In this document: piece after piece, positions 1 to 5,917 of the stretch
Numbering within the stretch: position 1 is the first letter of the stretch
Layout of the letters: every line of letters starts with the position of its first letter
DNA from: Methylobacterium sp. Leaf117
GTDB taxonomy: Bacteria > Pseudomonadota > Alphaproteobacteria > Rhizobiales > Beijerinckiaceae
Length of the DNA: 35,202 nt
Direction: 5' to 3'
NCBI RefSeq assembly: GCF_001422985.1
Contig: NZ_LMNL01000010.1
Span: forward strand, 1-35,202
Notes under the pieces: generated by a model
Told to the model about the DNA's origin: nothing
Seen by the model: the letters and a program-made list of their open reading frames with translations, nothing else
The model's database searches: none
Made by a program: the position numbers and the translations under genes

Positions 1-2
1 GG

Positions 3-119
3 CGCGGCACCGAGGTGTCGTTCCTGCCGTCCACCGACACCTCATGGAACGACGCTTGCGCCACCACGCGCAGGCCGCCTAACCTCTCACCCCAGATGGA
101 CCAGAGCCTCCGCTCCTGA
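3..119 (+). pseudogene. GyrB-like fragment, 3'-truncated
   Basis: The rightward frame entering from the left edge begins RGTEVSFLPST. This closely resembles the conserved GTEVxFLPS stretch near the end of the GHKL ATPase domain of DNA gyrase subunit B. GyrB-like sequence stops after about 14 residues. The frame then runs through unrelated residues (WNDACATTRRPP) to a stop at 117-119. A normal GyrB continues for several hundred residues through the transducer and TOPRIM domains, so this is the broken 3' end of a partial copy. It converges on, and overlaps the tail of, the truncated ATPase gene on the other strand. Seen: the motif and the stop. Inferred: gyrB origin, from a short match only. 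The main copy of gyrB is presumably elsewhere. Confidence 0.45.
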
Positions 120-500
120 ACACCGCTGAATGTCCCAAATCATCTGACGACGGACAGGCTGGAAGCGATAGGTCAGGCGCGCCACCATCGGCGGGCCCGG
201 ATCGACCAGGCAGTCGCAGAGATGCGCCATGAGGCGTTCGTCGCCGTCGAAATCCGTGAGGTCCACCGAGATCTCGATGACCGCACCGAGCTTGTCGTCG
301 CCAAGCCCGTCCCAGAAATGCTCCAGGCCGAGTTGCCGGTCGCGCTCCGACAGTCCCGGATCCAGGATCAGTCGCAGGGCATGGATCAGATTGCTCTTGC
401 CGACCTTGTTCTCGCCCACGACCACGATGTTCCGGCCGGTCTCGATCTCGAAATCCGCGAAATTCGCGAAGTTCCGTATCTTGATCCTGGAAATCCGCAC
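87..500 (-). pseudogene. Truncated OLD/RecF-like AAA ATPase (N-terminal part)
   Basis: The 137-residue product starts VRISRIKIRNFANFADFEI and carries a Walker A loop, GENKVGKSN (about residues 29-37). This is the standard opening of OLD-family, SMC/RecF-like ATPases, a group that includes phage P2 Old and the Gabija nuclease GajA. Those proteins are usually 500 residues or more, with an ABC signature, Walker B and a C-terminal TOPRIM nuclease. Here the frame ends long before any of these. The last 15 or so residues (from about RQMIWDIQR) do not look like the family, so homology probably ends near base 140. The start is GTG at 500, preceded by AAGG nine bases upstream. The product could bind ATP but should not be a nuclease. 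A short functional variant is possible but unlikely. Confidence 0.6.
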
Positions 501-685
501 GGCATCGAGCCTTCCCTGCAGGACGTTTCGCCGGAGGATGTCGCACCCGGCACGGGACGATCAACTTAGGCATATATGTCGCCAGGCGGCGCCCGCCATG
601 GAATCTCGGCGGTGAAATCGTGCCCGCTGTTTGCAGTCACCAACTCCGATGACGTCCCGAAGGCGACGCTTCGCTTCGCATATAC

Positions 686-1096
686 TCACGGCATCTCGCG
701 ACGATCCTCGAAACGCTCCAGCCGCTCCCGCATCCTCCCCATTTCCGCCTCCGCTACGTCAAGCCCCGCCAGGGCCTCGTCCAGCACCTCGTCCGACGCC
801 CGCATCCGGGCCGCCATCTCCTCGCACTCCCCCGCCAGCAGTTCCGCCGCCTTCGCCTGGGCCGCCTCCCACGCTCGCCCACCGCCGTCGCCAGGCGGCC
901 CTGGACCCACTCCGGCAACCCGCCGCCCTCCAAGGCCGACCGGGTATGCCCGCTCCGTTTTCCAGTCCAGCAGCGGACCCACTACACGGTTCGAGCCCCC
1001 GCGCCGAAGCTCCGGGCTCACGTTGGGCATAGACAGCCGCACCCCCTTTGCGTGCAGACGGTCCGCCCCCGCGAAAACCTCCACCTTCGTCGGCAT
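686..1096 (-). CDS. Hypothetical phage-type protein with C-terminal coiled coil
   Basis: I do not recognise this 136-residue protein. The chosen start is the ATG giving MPTKVEVFAGADRL, which has a GGGGG run six bases upstream. A longer frame exists but lacks a ribosome site. The N-terminal half is mixed and Gly/Pro rich (GVGPGPPGDGGG near the middle). From about residue 75 to the end it is Ala/Glu/Arg/Met rich with heptad-like spacing (AAQAKAAELLAGECEEMAARM onward), typical of a coiled coil. It lies 130 bases downstream of the phage structural-like gene at 1230-1838 on the same strand, so the two may share a transcript. An open frame also exists on the opposite strand over the same bases; this strand is preferred for its neighbour, its ribosome site and its plausible composition. 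Coding status is uncertain. Confidence 0.4.
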   Translation of the reverse strand: MPTKVEVFAGADRLHAKGVRLSMPNVSPELRRGGSNRVVGPLLDWKTERAYPVGLGGRRVAGVGPGPPGDGGGRAWEAAQAKAAELLAGECEEMAARMRASDEVLDEALAGLDVAEAEMGRMRERLERFEDRREMP

Positions 1097-1229
1097 CGAA
1101 AACCCCCGTGGACAACCCGAGGGATCTCGCGCGAACACGGTTACCCCACGACCCGTGAGCTCGCGACCGCAGGGCGCCACTTCTACGTCTGAGCCCCGTC
1201 TCGGGACGTCCCGTGACGCCTCGGGATCC

Positions 1230-1838
1230 CTAGTCCCACACCGGGAAACCGGCCTGGGGCCATGCCTCCTGGATGGCGTCCGAGGCCCTCCCGTAGAAAT
1301 CCCACGTGGCCTCGTACCGGGTCTCGCTGGCGATCACGGCGAGGACCTCCATGCGCATCCCGGGACGCTTCCGCACCAGGGCGGGCGGCTCGCCGGGACG
1401 AAGGGTGACCCAGGCGACGTCGGGATCCTGCAGGGCCTCGGCGACGAAGTTGCGGGGCAGCCCACCGAAGCGGTCCTTTGGCGCCCGCGCCCCAGGCACC
1501 AGGGGCCCGAGGCGGGTCGTCCCCACGTCGCCGGCGCGCCTGACGCCCCCGTGCATCTCCAGGTCGAGATATCCGGCCTGGGTCTCGCGCACGAAGACCA
1601 GCGCCGAGGGCGTTCCCCCGTCCGTCCGGGGCGTCGCCTTGTAGACGGCGATGCCCTTAAGGGTGAACGGCTTGGGCCGGTCGAAGGCCGTCAACATCGA
1701 GTTCCGGAGGGCGATCCTGACGCGTTCCGCTGTCCCGTTCACCGCGCCGACGAGGGCGGTCTGCACCTCCCCGTTCACGAATGAATCGGCGGCGCTGTCG
1801 AAGGCTCGACGGTCGAATTCGAGGGTGATCTCAAGCAT
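1230..1838 (-). CDS. Phage structural-type protein (head-tail/virion morphogenesis-like)
   Basis: The product has 202 residues. The central part reads AFDRPKPFTLKGIAVYKATP, followed by SALVFVRETQAGYLDLEMHGGVRR, a poorly conserved stretch LVPGARAPKDRFGGLPRNFV, and a C-terminal part with charged beta-like segments. The order 'DRPxPFT ... VF(V/K)x(D/E) ... YL..(H/E)GG.R ... LVP ... (Y/F)GG(L/M)PR' is one I recognise from uncharacterised phage structural proteins in proteobacterial prophages, probably tail or head-tail joining components. The exact role is not established. There is no signal peptide or membrane segment. It is divergent from the gene at 2176. No other capsid, portal or terminase gene is visible nearby, so it looks like a survivor of a decayed prophage. 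Confidence 0.6.
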   Translation of the reverse strand: MLEITLEFDRRAFDSAADSFVNGEVQTALVGAVNGTAERVRIALRNSMLTAFDRPKPFTLKGIAVYKATPRTDGGTPSALVFVRETQAGYLDLEMHGGVRRAGDVGTTRLGPLVPGARAPKDRFGGLPRNFVAEALQDPDVAWVTLRPGEPPALVRKRPGMRMEVLAVIASETRYEATWDFYGRASDAIQEAWPQAGFPVWD

Positions 1839-2175
1839 GCCGGAAGGGTTGGCCGGCCCCCTGCAACGGCCAACCCTACGCGCGAGATCGGCCGGATTTT
1901 CGATTCAGTCCATAGGAGTAACGGGGGGAGCCGATGGGTAGGGCTGAAAAGTCAGCCGTGGTGAGACGAAGGGAGAGGATGAAGGGGATCAGGGCGGAAT
2001 AGGGTGGCGGGCTGATATGGGCGCACGTCGGCCTGAAAAAGGCGCACGGGGCAAGGCACAAGAGCCCAGGGGATCGGTAACCAGCTTTTGTGGATAAGGC
2101 GCACGGATTCTTGACGGGGAATCGAGCCCAGGTGCCTTCTGTGTGGGTGAGATCGCCCAGCCCGGAGAGATGACC
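1839..2175. other. Divergent intergenic region with a perfect DnaA box
   Basis: This 337-base stretch separates the leftward structural-type gene from the rightward coiled-coil gene and should hold both promoters. TGTGGATAA at 2089-2097 is a perfect DnaA box (reverse of TTATCCACA). GGCGCACG-type octamers recur three times nearby (around 2019, 2041 and 2099). I see no convincing sigma-70 promoter and no coding frame with good composition. Confidence 0.4.
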
Positions 2176-2484
2176 GTGTCCCACTTTTCGCACCTCTCCC
2201 TCGAAGCCGGCAGCCGAGTCTTCCAGAGCGTCGCCCTCGTGTCCGCCGGTGTCGACGCCGCATTCGATGCGGTCCGCCGCCAGCAGGATCGCGATCGCGG
2301 CGCAGTCGAGACCCTCGCCGTCACGCATGCCCGTACTCGGCAGGCCCTCGTCGCCGCCCGGGCTGAGACCGCCGCTGCTCGCGAGACGGCGGCGTGCCTC
2401 GGCCGCGAGCTCTCCGCTGCCAACGACCGCGCCGCCCGGGCTGAGGCCGCCCTCGCGCGCCTCATCGCCGCCCTCCACGCATAA
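2176..2484 (+). CDS. Small alanine-rich coiled-coil protein
   Basis: This is an unrecognised protein of about 102 residues. I chose GTG at 2176 (VSHFSHLSLEAG) because GGAGAG at 2163-2168 sits seven bases upstream. ATG at 2170 is too close to that site, and GTG at 2143 has none. From about residue 35 to the end it is one continuous Ala/Arg/Glu helix (AVRRQQDRDRGAVETLAVTH and following), with heptads of Ala and Leu and no Gly or Pro breaks, strongly suggesting a coiled coil. Nothing indicates a catalytic role. Small coiled-coil proteins of this kind are common in phage regions as chaperones or lysis-associated factors, but no such function is shown here. It is followed at once by a strong hairpin. 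Confidence 0.55.
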   Translation: MSHFSHLSLEAGSRVFQSVALVSAGVDAAFDAVRRQQDRDRGAVETLAVTHARTRQALVAARAETAAARETAACLGRELSAANDRAARAEAALARLIAALHA

Positions 2485-2486
2485 AG

Positions 2487-2513
2487 AAGCCCGCCGGCGG
2501 GACCGGCGGGCTT
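2487..2513. terminator. Bidirectional hairpin terminator
   Basis: A perfect 11-bp stem (AAGCCCGCCGG / CCGGCGGGCTT) with the five-base loop CGGGA starts three bases after the stop of the rightward coiled-coil gene. It lies 25 bases beyond the stop of the leftward gene that follows. AA and TT flank the GC stem, so it can act as an intrinsic terminator for both convergent genes. Confidence 0.7.
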
Positions 2514-2538
2514 AGGTGGTCGGGTCGTCTGTGGGGCG

Positions 2539-3045
2539 TCAGCGCGCCCGGGCCCTGTGCGCCACCGGGCCGTAGCCGAGCTCGGCGAGGACGCTGTTCA
2601 GGTCCGCGCCCCGGATCCCCCGCGGCGCCGGCATCGCATCCGGGGCGGGCACATCCGGTCGGGCGACCACGACGCCGAGGCTCTTGAGCTGTCCGTCCGC
2701 GCCGGCGTTAACGTGAGCTTCGAGCAGCTTCGCCGGAGTCGTGTGGACCCGGCGCAGCGTGGCGACGTCCATGCCCGCAAGCCAGGTCGCCACCAGAGCC
2801 GGCAGGGTCCCGAGTTCGGGGGCACCCGGACCCGCACCGTAGACCCGCCGCTCAGCGTGGGCCCCGATCAGGTCCCCGAGGGTGAAGCTCGGCTCGGCGT
2901 CGGCCGGAGCCTCATCGAGCGCCCCGTCGAGCGCGGCCGCCGCGAGGTCGGCTGCCGTCATGCGCGGGCCGAAGCCGAGCAGGCGGAACGGCGCCGACAG
3001 CATCGAGAAGATCGCCCTAATCAGCGCCGCCAGAAATCTACCCAT
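2539..3045 (-). CDS. Hypothetical protein with hydrophobic N-terminus
   Basis: The 168-residue protein has no recognised family. The start chosen is the ATG giving MGRFLAALIRAIFSMLSAPF, with GGGGG a few bases upstream; a longer frame to 3132 lacks a ribosome site. Residues 1-25 form an amphipathic to hydrophobic helix with two Arg, which could be a membrane-surface helix or weak signal anchor. The rest is soluble and Ala-rich. It includes a segment (LGTLPALVATWLAGMDVATL) and a C-terminal part ending in DLNSVLAELGYGPVAHRARAR that resembles a short helical domain. It reads away from the HTH-GcrA operon, with a large palindrome between them, and may share its control region. Confidence 0.55.
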   Translation of the reverse strand: MGRFLAALIRAIFSMLSAPFRLLGFGPRMTAADLAAAALDGALDEAPADAEPSFTLGDLIGAHAERRVYGAGPGAPELGTLPALVATWLAGMDVATLRRVHTTPAKLLEAHVNAGADGQLKSLGVVVARPDVPAPDAMPAPRGIRGADLNSVLAELGYGPVAHRARAR

Positions 3046-3136
3046 GTCATGTCCCCCGGGGGCGGGATGCCCCTCTGGGAGGCAGTCTGCCGGAGGGGTC
3101 AGCAAGGCACCATGGCGTCGGCGTACCATCATGACT

Positions 3137-3177
3137 CAAGTATTTAATTGTGCGTTTTCTGCACAATTAAATACTTG
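3137..3177. promoter_or_regulatory. 41-bp AT-rich perfect palindrome
   Basis: Two perfect 17-bp arms (CAAGTATTTAATTGTGC and its reverse complement) flank the 7-base spacer GTTTTCT. The arms are about 70% A+T in a region near 70% G+C. The element lies between divergent genes: 92 bases from the start of the leftward hypothetical gene and 137 bases from the rightward HTH gene. That placement fits an operator for a dimeric regulator acting on both promoters. It could also form an RNA hairpin if transcribed. A GANTC site (GACTC, 3133-3137) overlaps its first base. No family-specific operator consensus is recognised. Confidence 0.7.
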
Positions 3178-3313
3178 CCTTGAGCGCTACTGCATAAACC
3201 CAAGAAACGTAGCGGGTTCACGCCTTAGGGGGCTTTGCAATGCTGCGAGTCTATCCTATGTCCTCCTCGCGGCGAGGCATTAGGCGCGCCGCCCCCCAAC
3301 CATCGGAGGTACA

Positions 3314-3559
3314 ATGGCCTCGACGAGCGCACCCGTTTGCGCGAGCGCTTCCGCTCGCGTGGTTTCCGAAGCAGACGTCCGCGCCCTGCTGCGTGCCGGC
3401 GTCGACGAGGCGGGCACGCAGCTCGCCTATGCCCAGCGTCATGGCGTGAACGCCAACGACTTGTGCCAGGCGCTGCGGGGCCGGAAGGCCCCGACGCGAT
3501 CCCTGCTCCGCTCGGTCGGCGTCACCCGCGCCCTCGTCATCGAGGGAGGCGTCGCATGA
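3314..3559 (+). CDS. Small helix-turn-helix protein, phage type
   Basis: The 81-residue protein contains LAYAQRHGVNANDLCQALRGRKAPTRSLL at about residues 37-65. This fits the pattern of a compact XRE-like helix-turn-helix: helix, GV-turn, recognition helix, then GR(K/R)xP. Proteins with the same 'AYxxxHGVxxxxxxxxLxGRxxP' core are frequent in alphaproteobacterial prophages. The N-terminus is a Ser/Ala-rich tail. The start is ATG at 3314 with GGAGG four bases away. Its stop TGA overlaps the ATG of the GcrA-like gene (ATGA at 3556-3559), so the two are translationally coupled. It is a likely DNA-binding regulator and a candidate to bind the upstream palindrome. Its target is not shown. Confidence 0.65.
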   Translation: MASTSAPVCASASARVVSEADVRALLRAGVDEAGTQLAYAQRHGVNANDLCQALRGRKAPTRSLLRSVGVTRALVIEGGVA

Positions 3560-4140
3560 CCTGGACCCCCGCCCTCGTCGAGCAGGTGAAGGGCCTTTGG
3601 CTCAAGCACCACAGCGGCACCGAGATCGCCGTGGCCCTGAGTAAAGAGCACGACATGAAGCTGACGAAGAACTCGATCATCTGCAAAATGCACCGCCTCG
3701 GCATGTCCGGTAAGGGCGGGACCCGGCAGTCGATCTGCCGCCCGCCGCCCGTGCGCCGGAAGGACATGACGCCGTCGGCGCTGGAAGCTCTGCGGGAGAG
3801 AGAGCGCATCACCCGGGCGCAGCGTAGGGGAGCCAATCCGGTTCCCGCCGCCCGTAGGGAGCGCCCCGCCCCGGCACCGCGCCCCGCCCCGGCTGTCCCG
3901 GCGCGCCCCGCCCCCGTCGCCCCGCCCCGCCCCGTCGGGATTCTGCCTTCCCTCGACATCCCCTTGACCGCGCTGCGCGAGGGCATGTGCCGGTTCATCG
4001 CTGTCGATCCGCTGGATGTCGTCCCAGCCCCGTGCTGCGGCCACCCGACCGCCGAGGGGTCCTCGTGGTACGAGGGTCACCGCCGGATCTGCACCGTCCC
4101 GACCCGGCCGGCCGCCTTCATCCCCAGGAGGGCCGCCTGA
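3556..4140 (+). CDS. GcrA-like cell-cycle regulator encoded in the island
   Basis: The 194-residue product starts MTWTPALVEQVKGLWLKHHS. It continues with EIAVALS and NSIICKMHRLGMSGK, which is the N-terminal DNA-binding domain of the GcrA family (core W(T/S)xExVxxLxxLWxxGxSxxxIAxxLG...NAVIGKxHRLGLSGR). Residues of roughly 105-145 form a long Ala/Pro/Arg linker, also typical of GcrA. The C-terminus has PLTALREGMCRFIAVDP and CCGHPTAEGSSWYEGHRRIC, matching the GcrA C-terminal sigma-70-interacting module (CxWPxGdP...FCGxxxxxGxpYCxxH). In Caulobacter, GcrA binds sigma-70 holoenzyme and activates promoters at CcrM-methylated GANTC sites. A copy inside phage-like DNA may redirect host cell-cycle transcription, which is inference. 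A longer frame begins at 3235, but ATG 3556 is set by homology and the ATGA overlap. Confidence 0.8.
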   Translation: MTWTPALVEQVKGLWLKHHSGTEIAVALSKEHDMKLTKNSIICKMHRLGMSGKGGTRQSICRPPPVRRKDMTPSALEALRERERITRAQRRGANPVPAARRERPAPAPRPAPAVPARPAPVAPPRPVGILPSLDIPLTALREGMCRFIAVDPLDVVPAPCCGHPTAEGSSWYEGHRRICTVPTRPAAFIPRRAA

Positions 4141-4391
4141 TGCGCAGCATCTACGACGACGGGTCCAACCCCTCGCTCCTCTTTCACGAGTGGCAGGACG
4201 CCGTCTCGGGCCTGCACGACGACGCCGACCCGTCGTGGCCTTACGAATCCGGACAACAGTCCGGCGCGGCGTTCCGCCGGGAACAGCTCGCCCGCCGGGA
4301 GGCCCGCCTGGATGCGGCGACCACGACCCTCTTCGGCATGACGAGGGCCGAGGTCAGGGATCAGGACGCGCGCGACACCATCCCCTTCTGA
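4140..4391 (+). CDS. Small hypothetical protein, coupled to the GcrA-like gene
   Basis: The 83-residue acidic protein starts MRSIYDDGSNPSLLFHEWQD. Its ATG at 4140 shares the A of the preceding gene's TGA stop, with AGGAGG at 4126-4131 as ribosome site, so the HTH, GcrA-like and this gene form one coupled trio. The sequence has no recognised domain. A central segment (FRREQLARREARLDAATTTL) is probably helical, and the end (DARDTIPF) resembles the short 'xxIPF' tail seen on many phage accessory proteins. The composition is soluble, with no cysteines and no signal. The function is unknown. Confidence 0.6.
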   Translation: MRSIYDDGSNPSLLFHEWQDAVSGLHDDADPSWPYESGQQSGAAFRREQLARREARLDAATTTLFGMTRAEVRDQDARDTIPF

Positions 4392-4424
4392 GAGCGAGCC
4401 CGGCCACCGCCGGGCATCGCCTTT

Positions 4425-4485
4425 GATATACGATTGTCTACGAATGGGCCTTGAGATACGCAAAATCTGATATACAATCGTCTAC
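4425..4485 (+). promoter_or_regulatory. Paired 17-bp direct repeats with an embedded promoter
   Basis: GATATACGATTGTCTAC (4425-4441) and GATATACAATCGTCTAC (4469-4485) differ at two positions and are spaced 44 bases start to start, about four helical turns. TTGAGA (4451-4456) and TACAAT (4473-4478), separated by 16 bases, make a good sigma-70 promoter. The second repeat covers the -10 box, so a protein bound there would block transcription. This suits an operator pair for a phage-type repressor. Transcription would begin near 4485, just before a possible leaderless ATG at 4486. Confidence 0.5.
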
Positions 4486-4524
4486 ATGGGCCGGGGGTTC
4501 GGCGCCCGTTCGAGGGAGCGTGAC

Positions 4525-4839
4525 ATGAGGCAGACATCTGACATCGCCGCCGCGAAGGCACAGGCGGACCGCGACCTTCGCGCCGTCAAAGACGCTGCAG
4601 CGTCGCTCTCCGCTTTCCGGTGGTCCGTCGAGCGGGCCATGCAGCAACTCGTCGATCGGGCGTCGACCGCGCGGGCATCACTCGACGCATACGCAGATCT
4701 GACTGGTTCTGCCGAGGCGCAGGACGCGATCGCTCTCCTCAGCGTGACGGCGGAAAGCGCCGGCGAGGAGGCAGTCCGCGCCATCCTCCAGGGCATTCCC
4801 GAGCAGCTGCCGCAGCGTCCGTGCCCCGTGCCTGCCTGA
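4525..4839 (+). CDS. Small alpha-helical hypothetical protein
   Basis: This 104-residue protein is not recognised. ATG 4525 is chosen because GAGGGAG at 4512-4518 is six bases upstream. An in-frame ATG at 4486 would give a leaderless, 13-residue longer form directly after the predicted promoter. The body is almost entirely helical and Ala-rich (AAKAQADRDLRAVKDAAASL, then RASLDAYADLTGSAEAQDAI), with acidic and basic residues alternating as in a short coiled coil. The C-terminus is Pro-rich. There are no membrane segments. It is the first gene after the repeat-promoter region and probably heads the next part of the rightward transcript. Confidence 0.55.
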   Translation: MRQTSDIAAAKAQADRDLRAVKDAAASLSAFRWSVERAMQQLVDRASTARASLDAYADLTGSAEAQDAIALLSVTAESAGEEAVRAILQGIPEQLPQRPCPVPA

Positions 4840-4886
4840 CGTTCCCATCGCCGGGACCCTTTGCCCCTAACGAGGAGCCGTGACCC

Positions 4887-5243
4887 ATGACCGAGTACAA
4901 GACCTACACCGCTGCCCGCCTCGCCTACCTGACCACCAAGTTCGCCACGGCCGCTGCCTACTTCGAATTCATCAACTCCCGCGATGAGCGCCCGAACGTC
5001 GTGGCCGGCAACCTGCCGGGAGACGCCGGGATCTGCTGGACGAATGAGGAGCGGGCCGAGCAGCGATACCTCGATGCGCGCGACGCCCAGCGAGTTGCCC
5101 GCTGCGAGATGGAGGCCGCCTACGCCGACCTGCCTACGGACGAGGAGGTCGCCCACGGTGAGGACCACCGTGAACCTTGCGAGCGAGAGTCTTTCGACGG
5201 GCACGCCCAGAACGACGCCGGCGAGTATCTCGGAGTCCACTAG
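4887..5243 (+). CDS. Hypothetical acidic protein
   Basis: This is a 118-residue soluble protein with no family I can name. The ATG has GAGGAG at 4870-4875. The N-terminal 35 residues (MTEYKTYTAARLAYLTTKFA...) form a helix. The middle contains NLPGDAGICWTNEERAEQRYLDARDAQR, and the C-terminal third is rich in Asp, Glu and His (LPTDEEVAHGEDHREPCERE). It has two cysteines about 50 residues apart. It is followed by the first copy of a duplicated intergenic hairpin. Codon use matches its high-GC neighbours, so it is probably a real gene, but its role is unknown. Confidence 0.55.
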   Translation: MTEYKTYTAARLAYLTTKFATAAAYFEFINSRDERPNVVAGNLPGDAGICWTNEERAEQRYLDARDAQRVARCEMEAAYADLPTDEEVAHGEDHREPCERESFDGHAQNDAGEYLGVH

Positions 5244-5251
5244 GCACAGCT

Positions 5252-5315
5252 GCCGGGGCCCACGTGCCCCGGCCCTTCGCGAGACTGCGCCCGCCGCCGT
5301 CTCGCCGAGGGCCGG
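5252..5315. repeat. Intergenic hairpin repeat, copy 1
   Basis: The element begins GCCGGGGCCCACGTGCCCC and continues into a long hairpin. Its arms are CCGGCCCTTCGCGAGAC (5269-5285) and GTCTCGCCGAGGGCCGG (5299-5315), complementary at 15 of 17 positions with a 13-base loop. A second copy lies at 5816-5878. It sits between two rightward genes, nine bases after the first gene's stop, and ends 48 bases before the GTG start of the next. It has no T-run, so it is more likely an mRNA-processing or stabilising structure, or a factor-dependent terminator, than a classic intrinsic terminator. Confidence 0.7.
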
Positions 5316-5362
5316 ATCCGGACTCCCTCGCAAGAGGATCACACCACAGAAGGAGCCAAGAC

Positions 5363-5809
5363 GTGAACGATCAGAACGACTGCCCCCGGGCCCGGGCGAG
5401 ACAGACGGCCACCGCCCTCAATGACCAGATCTGGGCCCTGAGCGCGGCCGTCATGCGCGTCAGCACGATCAACGGTCTTGCGGCTGCGGACCGGGATATG
5501 TGGAAACACATCTTCTTCGACATCAATGACTCCCACCGCAAAGTCATTAGCGCGGTGTTCTGCCTTGAGAAAAGCTACGTGAAATGCGTTTCGGATCGCT
5601 TTGACATTAGCGATTGCTACCGGTTGCTTGATTGCGCCGGGATGATCAGCGCCCAGTATTTCGCATCCCAGGCGTCGGACCTGGACTACGCTTCCCATCG
5701 GATGGTGTTTTCGGCGCGGATCGACGTCACCACGAGTGTAGCTCGCCTCATCGCGGATCTGCATCGCATCCAGTCGCTGTCCGAGCCCCAGCCCGCCTTA
5801 GCTGCCTGA
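5363..5809 (+). CDS. Hypothetical helical protein of lower G+C
   Basis: The 148-residue protein is not recognised. GTG 5363 is chosen because AGGAG lies seven bases upstream (5351-5355); the open frame extends further but into the hairpin repeat. The sequence is helical with several cysteines (DCPRARARQ, FCLEKSYVKCVSDRFDISDC, LLDCAGM) and contains MWKHIFFDINDSHRKVISAV. Bases 5500-5700 are visibly lower in G+C and use codons such as ATT, TTT and AAA more than the surrounding genes. This suggests a different origin. It is flanked on both sides by copies of the same hairpin, as though it were a cassette. The function is unknown. Confidence 0.6.
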   Translation: MNDQNDCPRARARQTATALNDQIWALSAAVMRVSTINGLAAADRDMWKHIFFDINDSHRKVISAVFCLEKSYVKCVSDRFDISDCYRLLDCAGMISAQYFASQASDLDYASHRMVFSARIDVTTSVARLIADLHRIQSLSEPQPALAA

Positions 5810-5815
5810 GATCAC

Positions 5816-5878
5816 GCCGGGGCCACGTGCCCCGGCCCTTCGCGAGACTGCGGCCGCCGCCGTCTCGCCGAGGGCCGG
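5816..5878. repeat. Intergenic hairpin repeat, copy 2
   Basis: This repeats the element at 5252-5315 with one single-base indel (GGGGCC against GGGGCCC before CACGTG) and one substitution in the loop. The hairpin arms lie at 5832-5848 and 5862-5878. It starts seven bases after the stop of the gene at 5363-5809 and ends about 40 bases before the next ATG. Near identity over 63 bases in non-coding DNA implies recent duplication or selection on the structure. Confidence 0.7.
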
Positions 5879-5917
5879 CCTGCCTCGAACGAGGAACCCA
5901 GACGAAGGAGCATCCCC

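Noticed and set aside
87..500. Gabija or other OLD-based defence system
   Set aside because: Only the N-terminal ATPase part is present. There is no TOPRIM domain and no helicase partner such as GajB.
576..1784. 402-codon rightward open frame
   Set aside because: Arg/Pro/Ser-rich composition, no ribosome site, and it overlaps the better-supported leftward genes. It is typical of a GC-rich shadow frame.
1876..2478. 200-codon leftward frame opposite the coiled-coil gene
   Set aside because: Low-complexity Gly/Glu/Ser content that mirrors the Ala-rich coding strand. The rightward gene has a ribosome site and a terminator.
5252..5878. CRISPR-like direct repeats
   Set aside because: Only two copies, 564 bases apart, with a gene between them. 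There is no spacer array and no cas gene.
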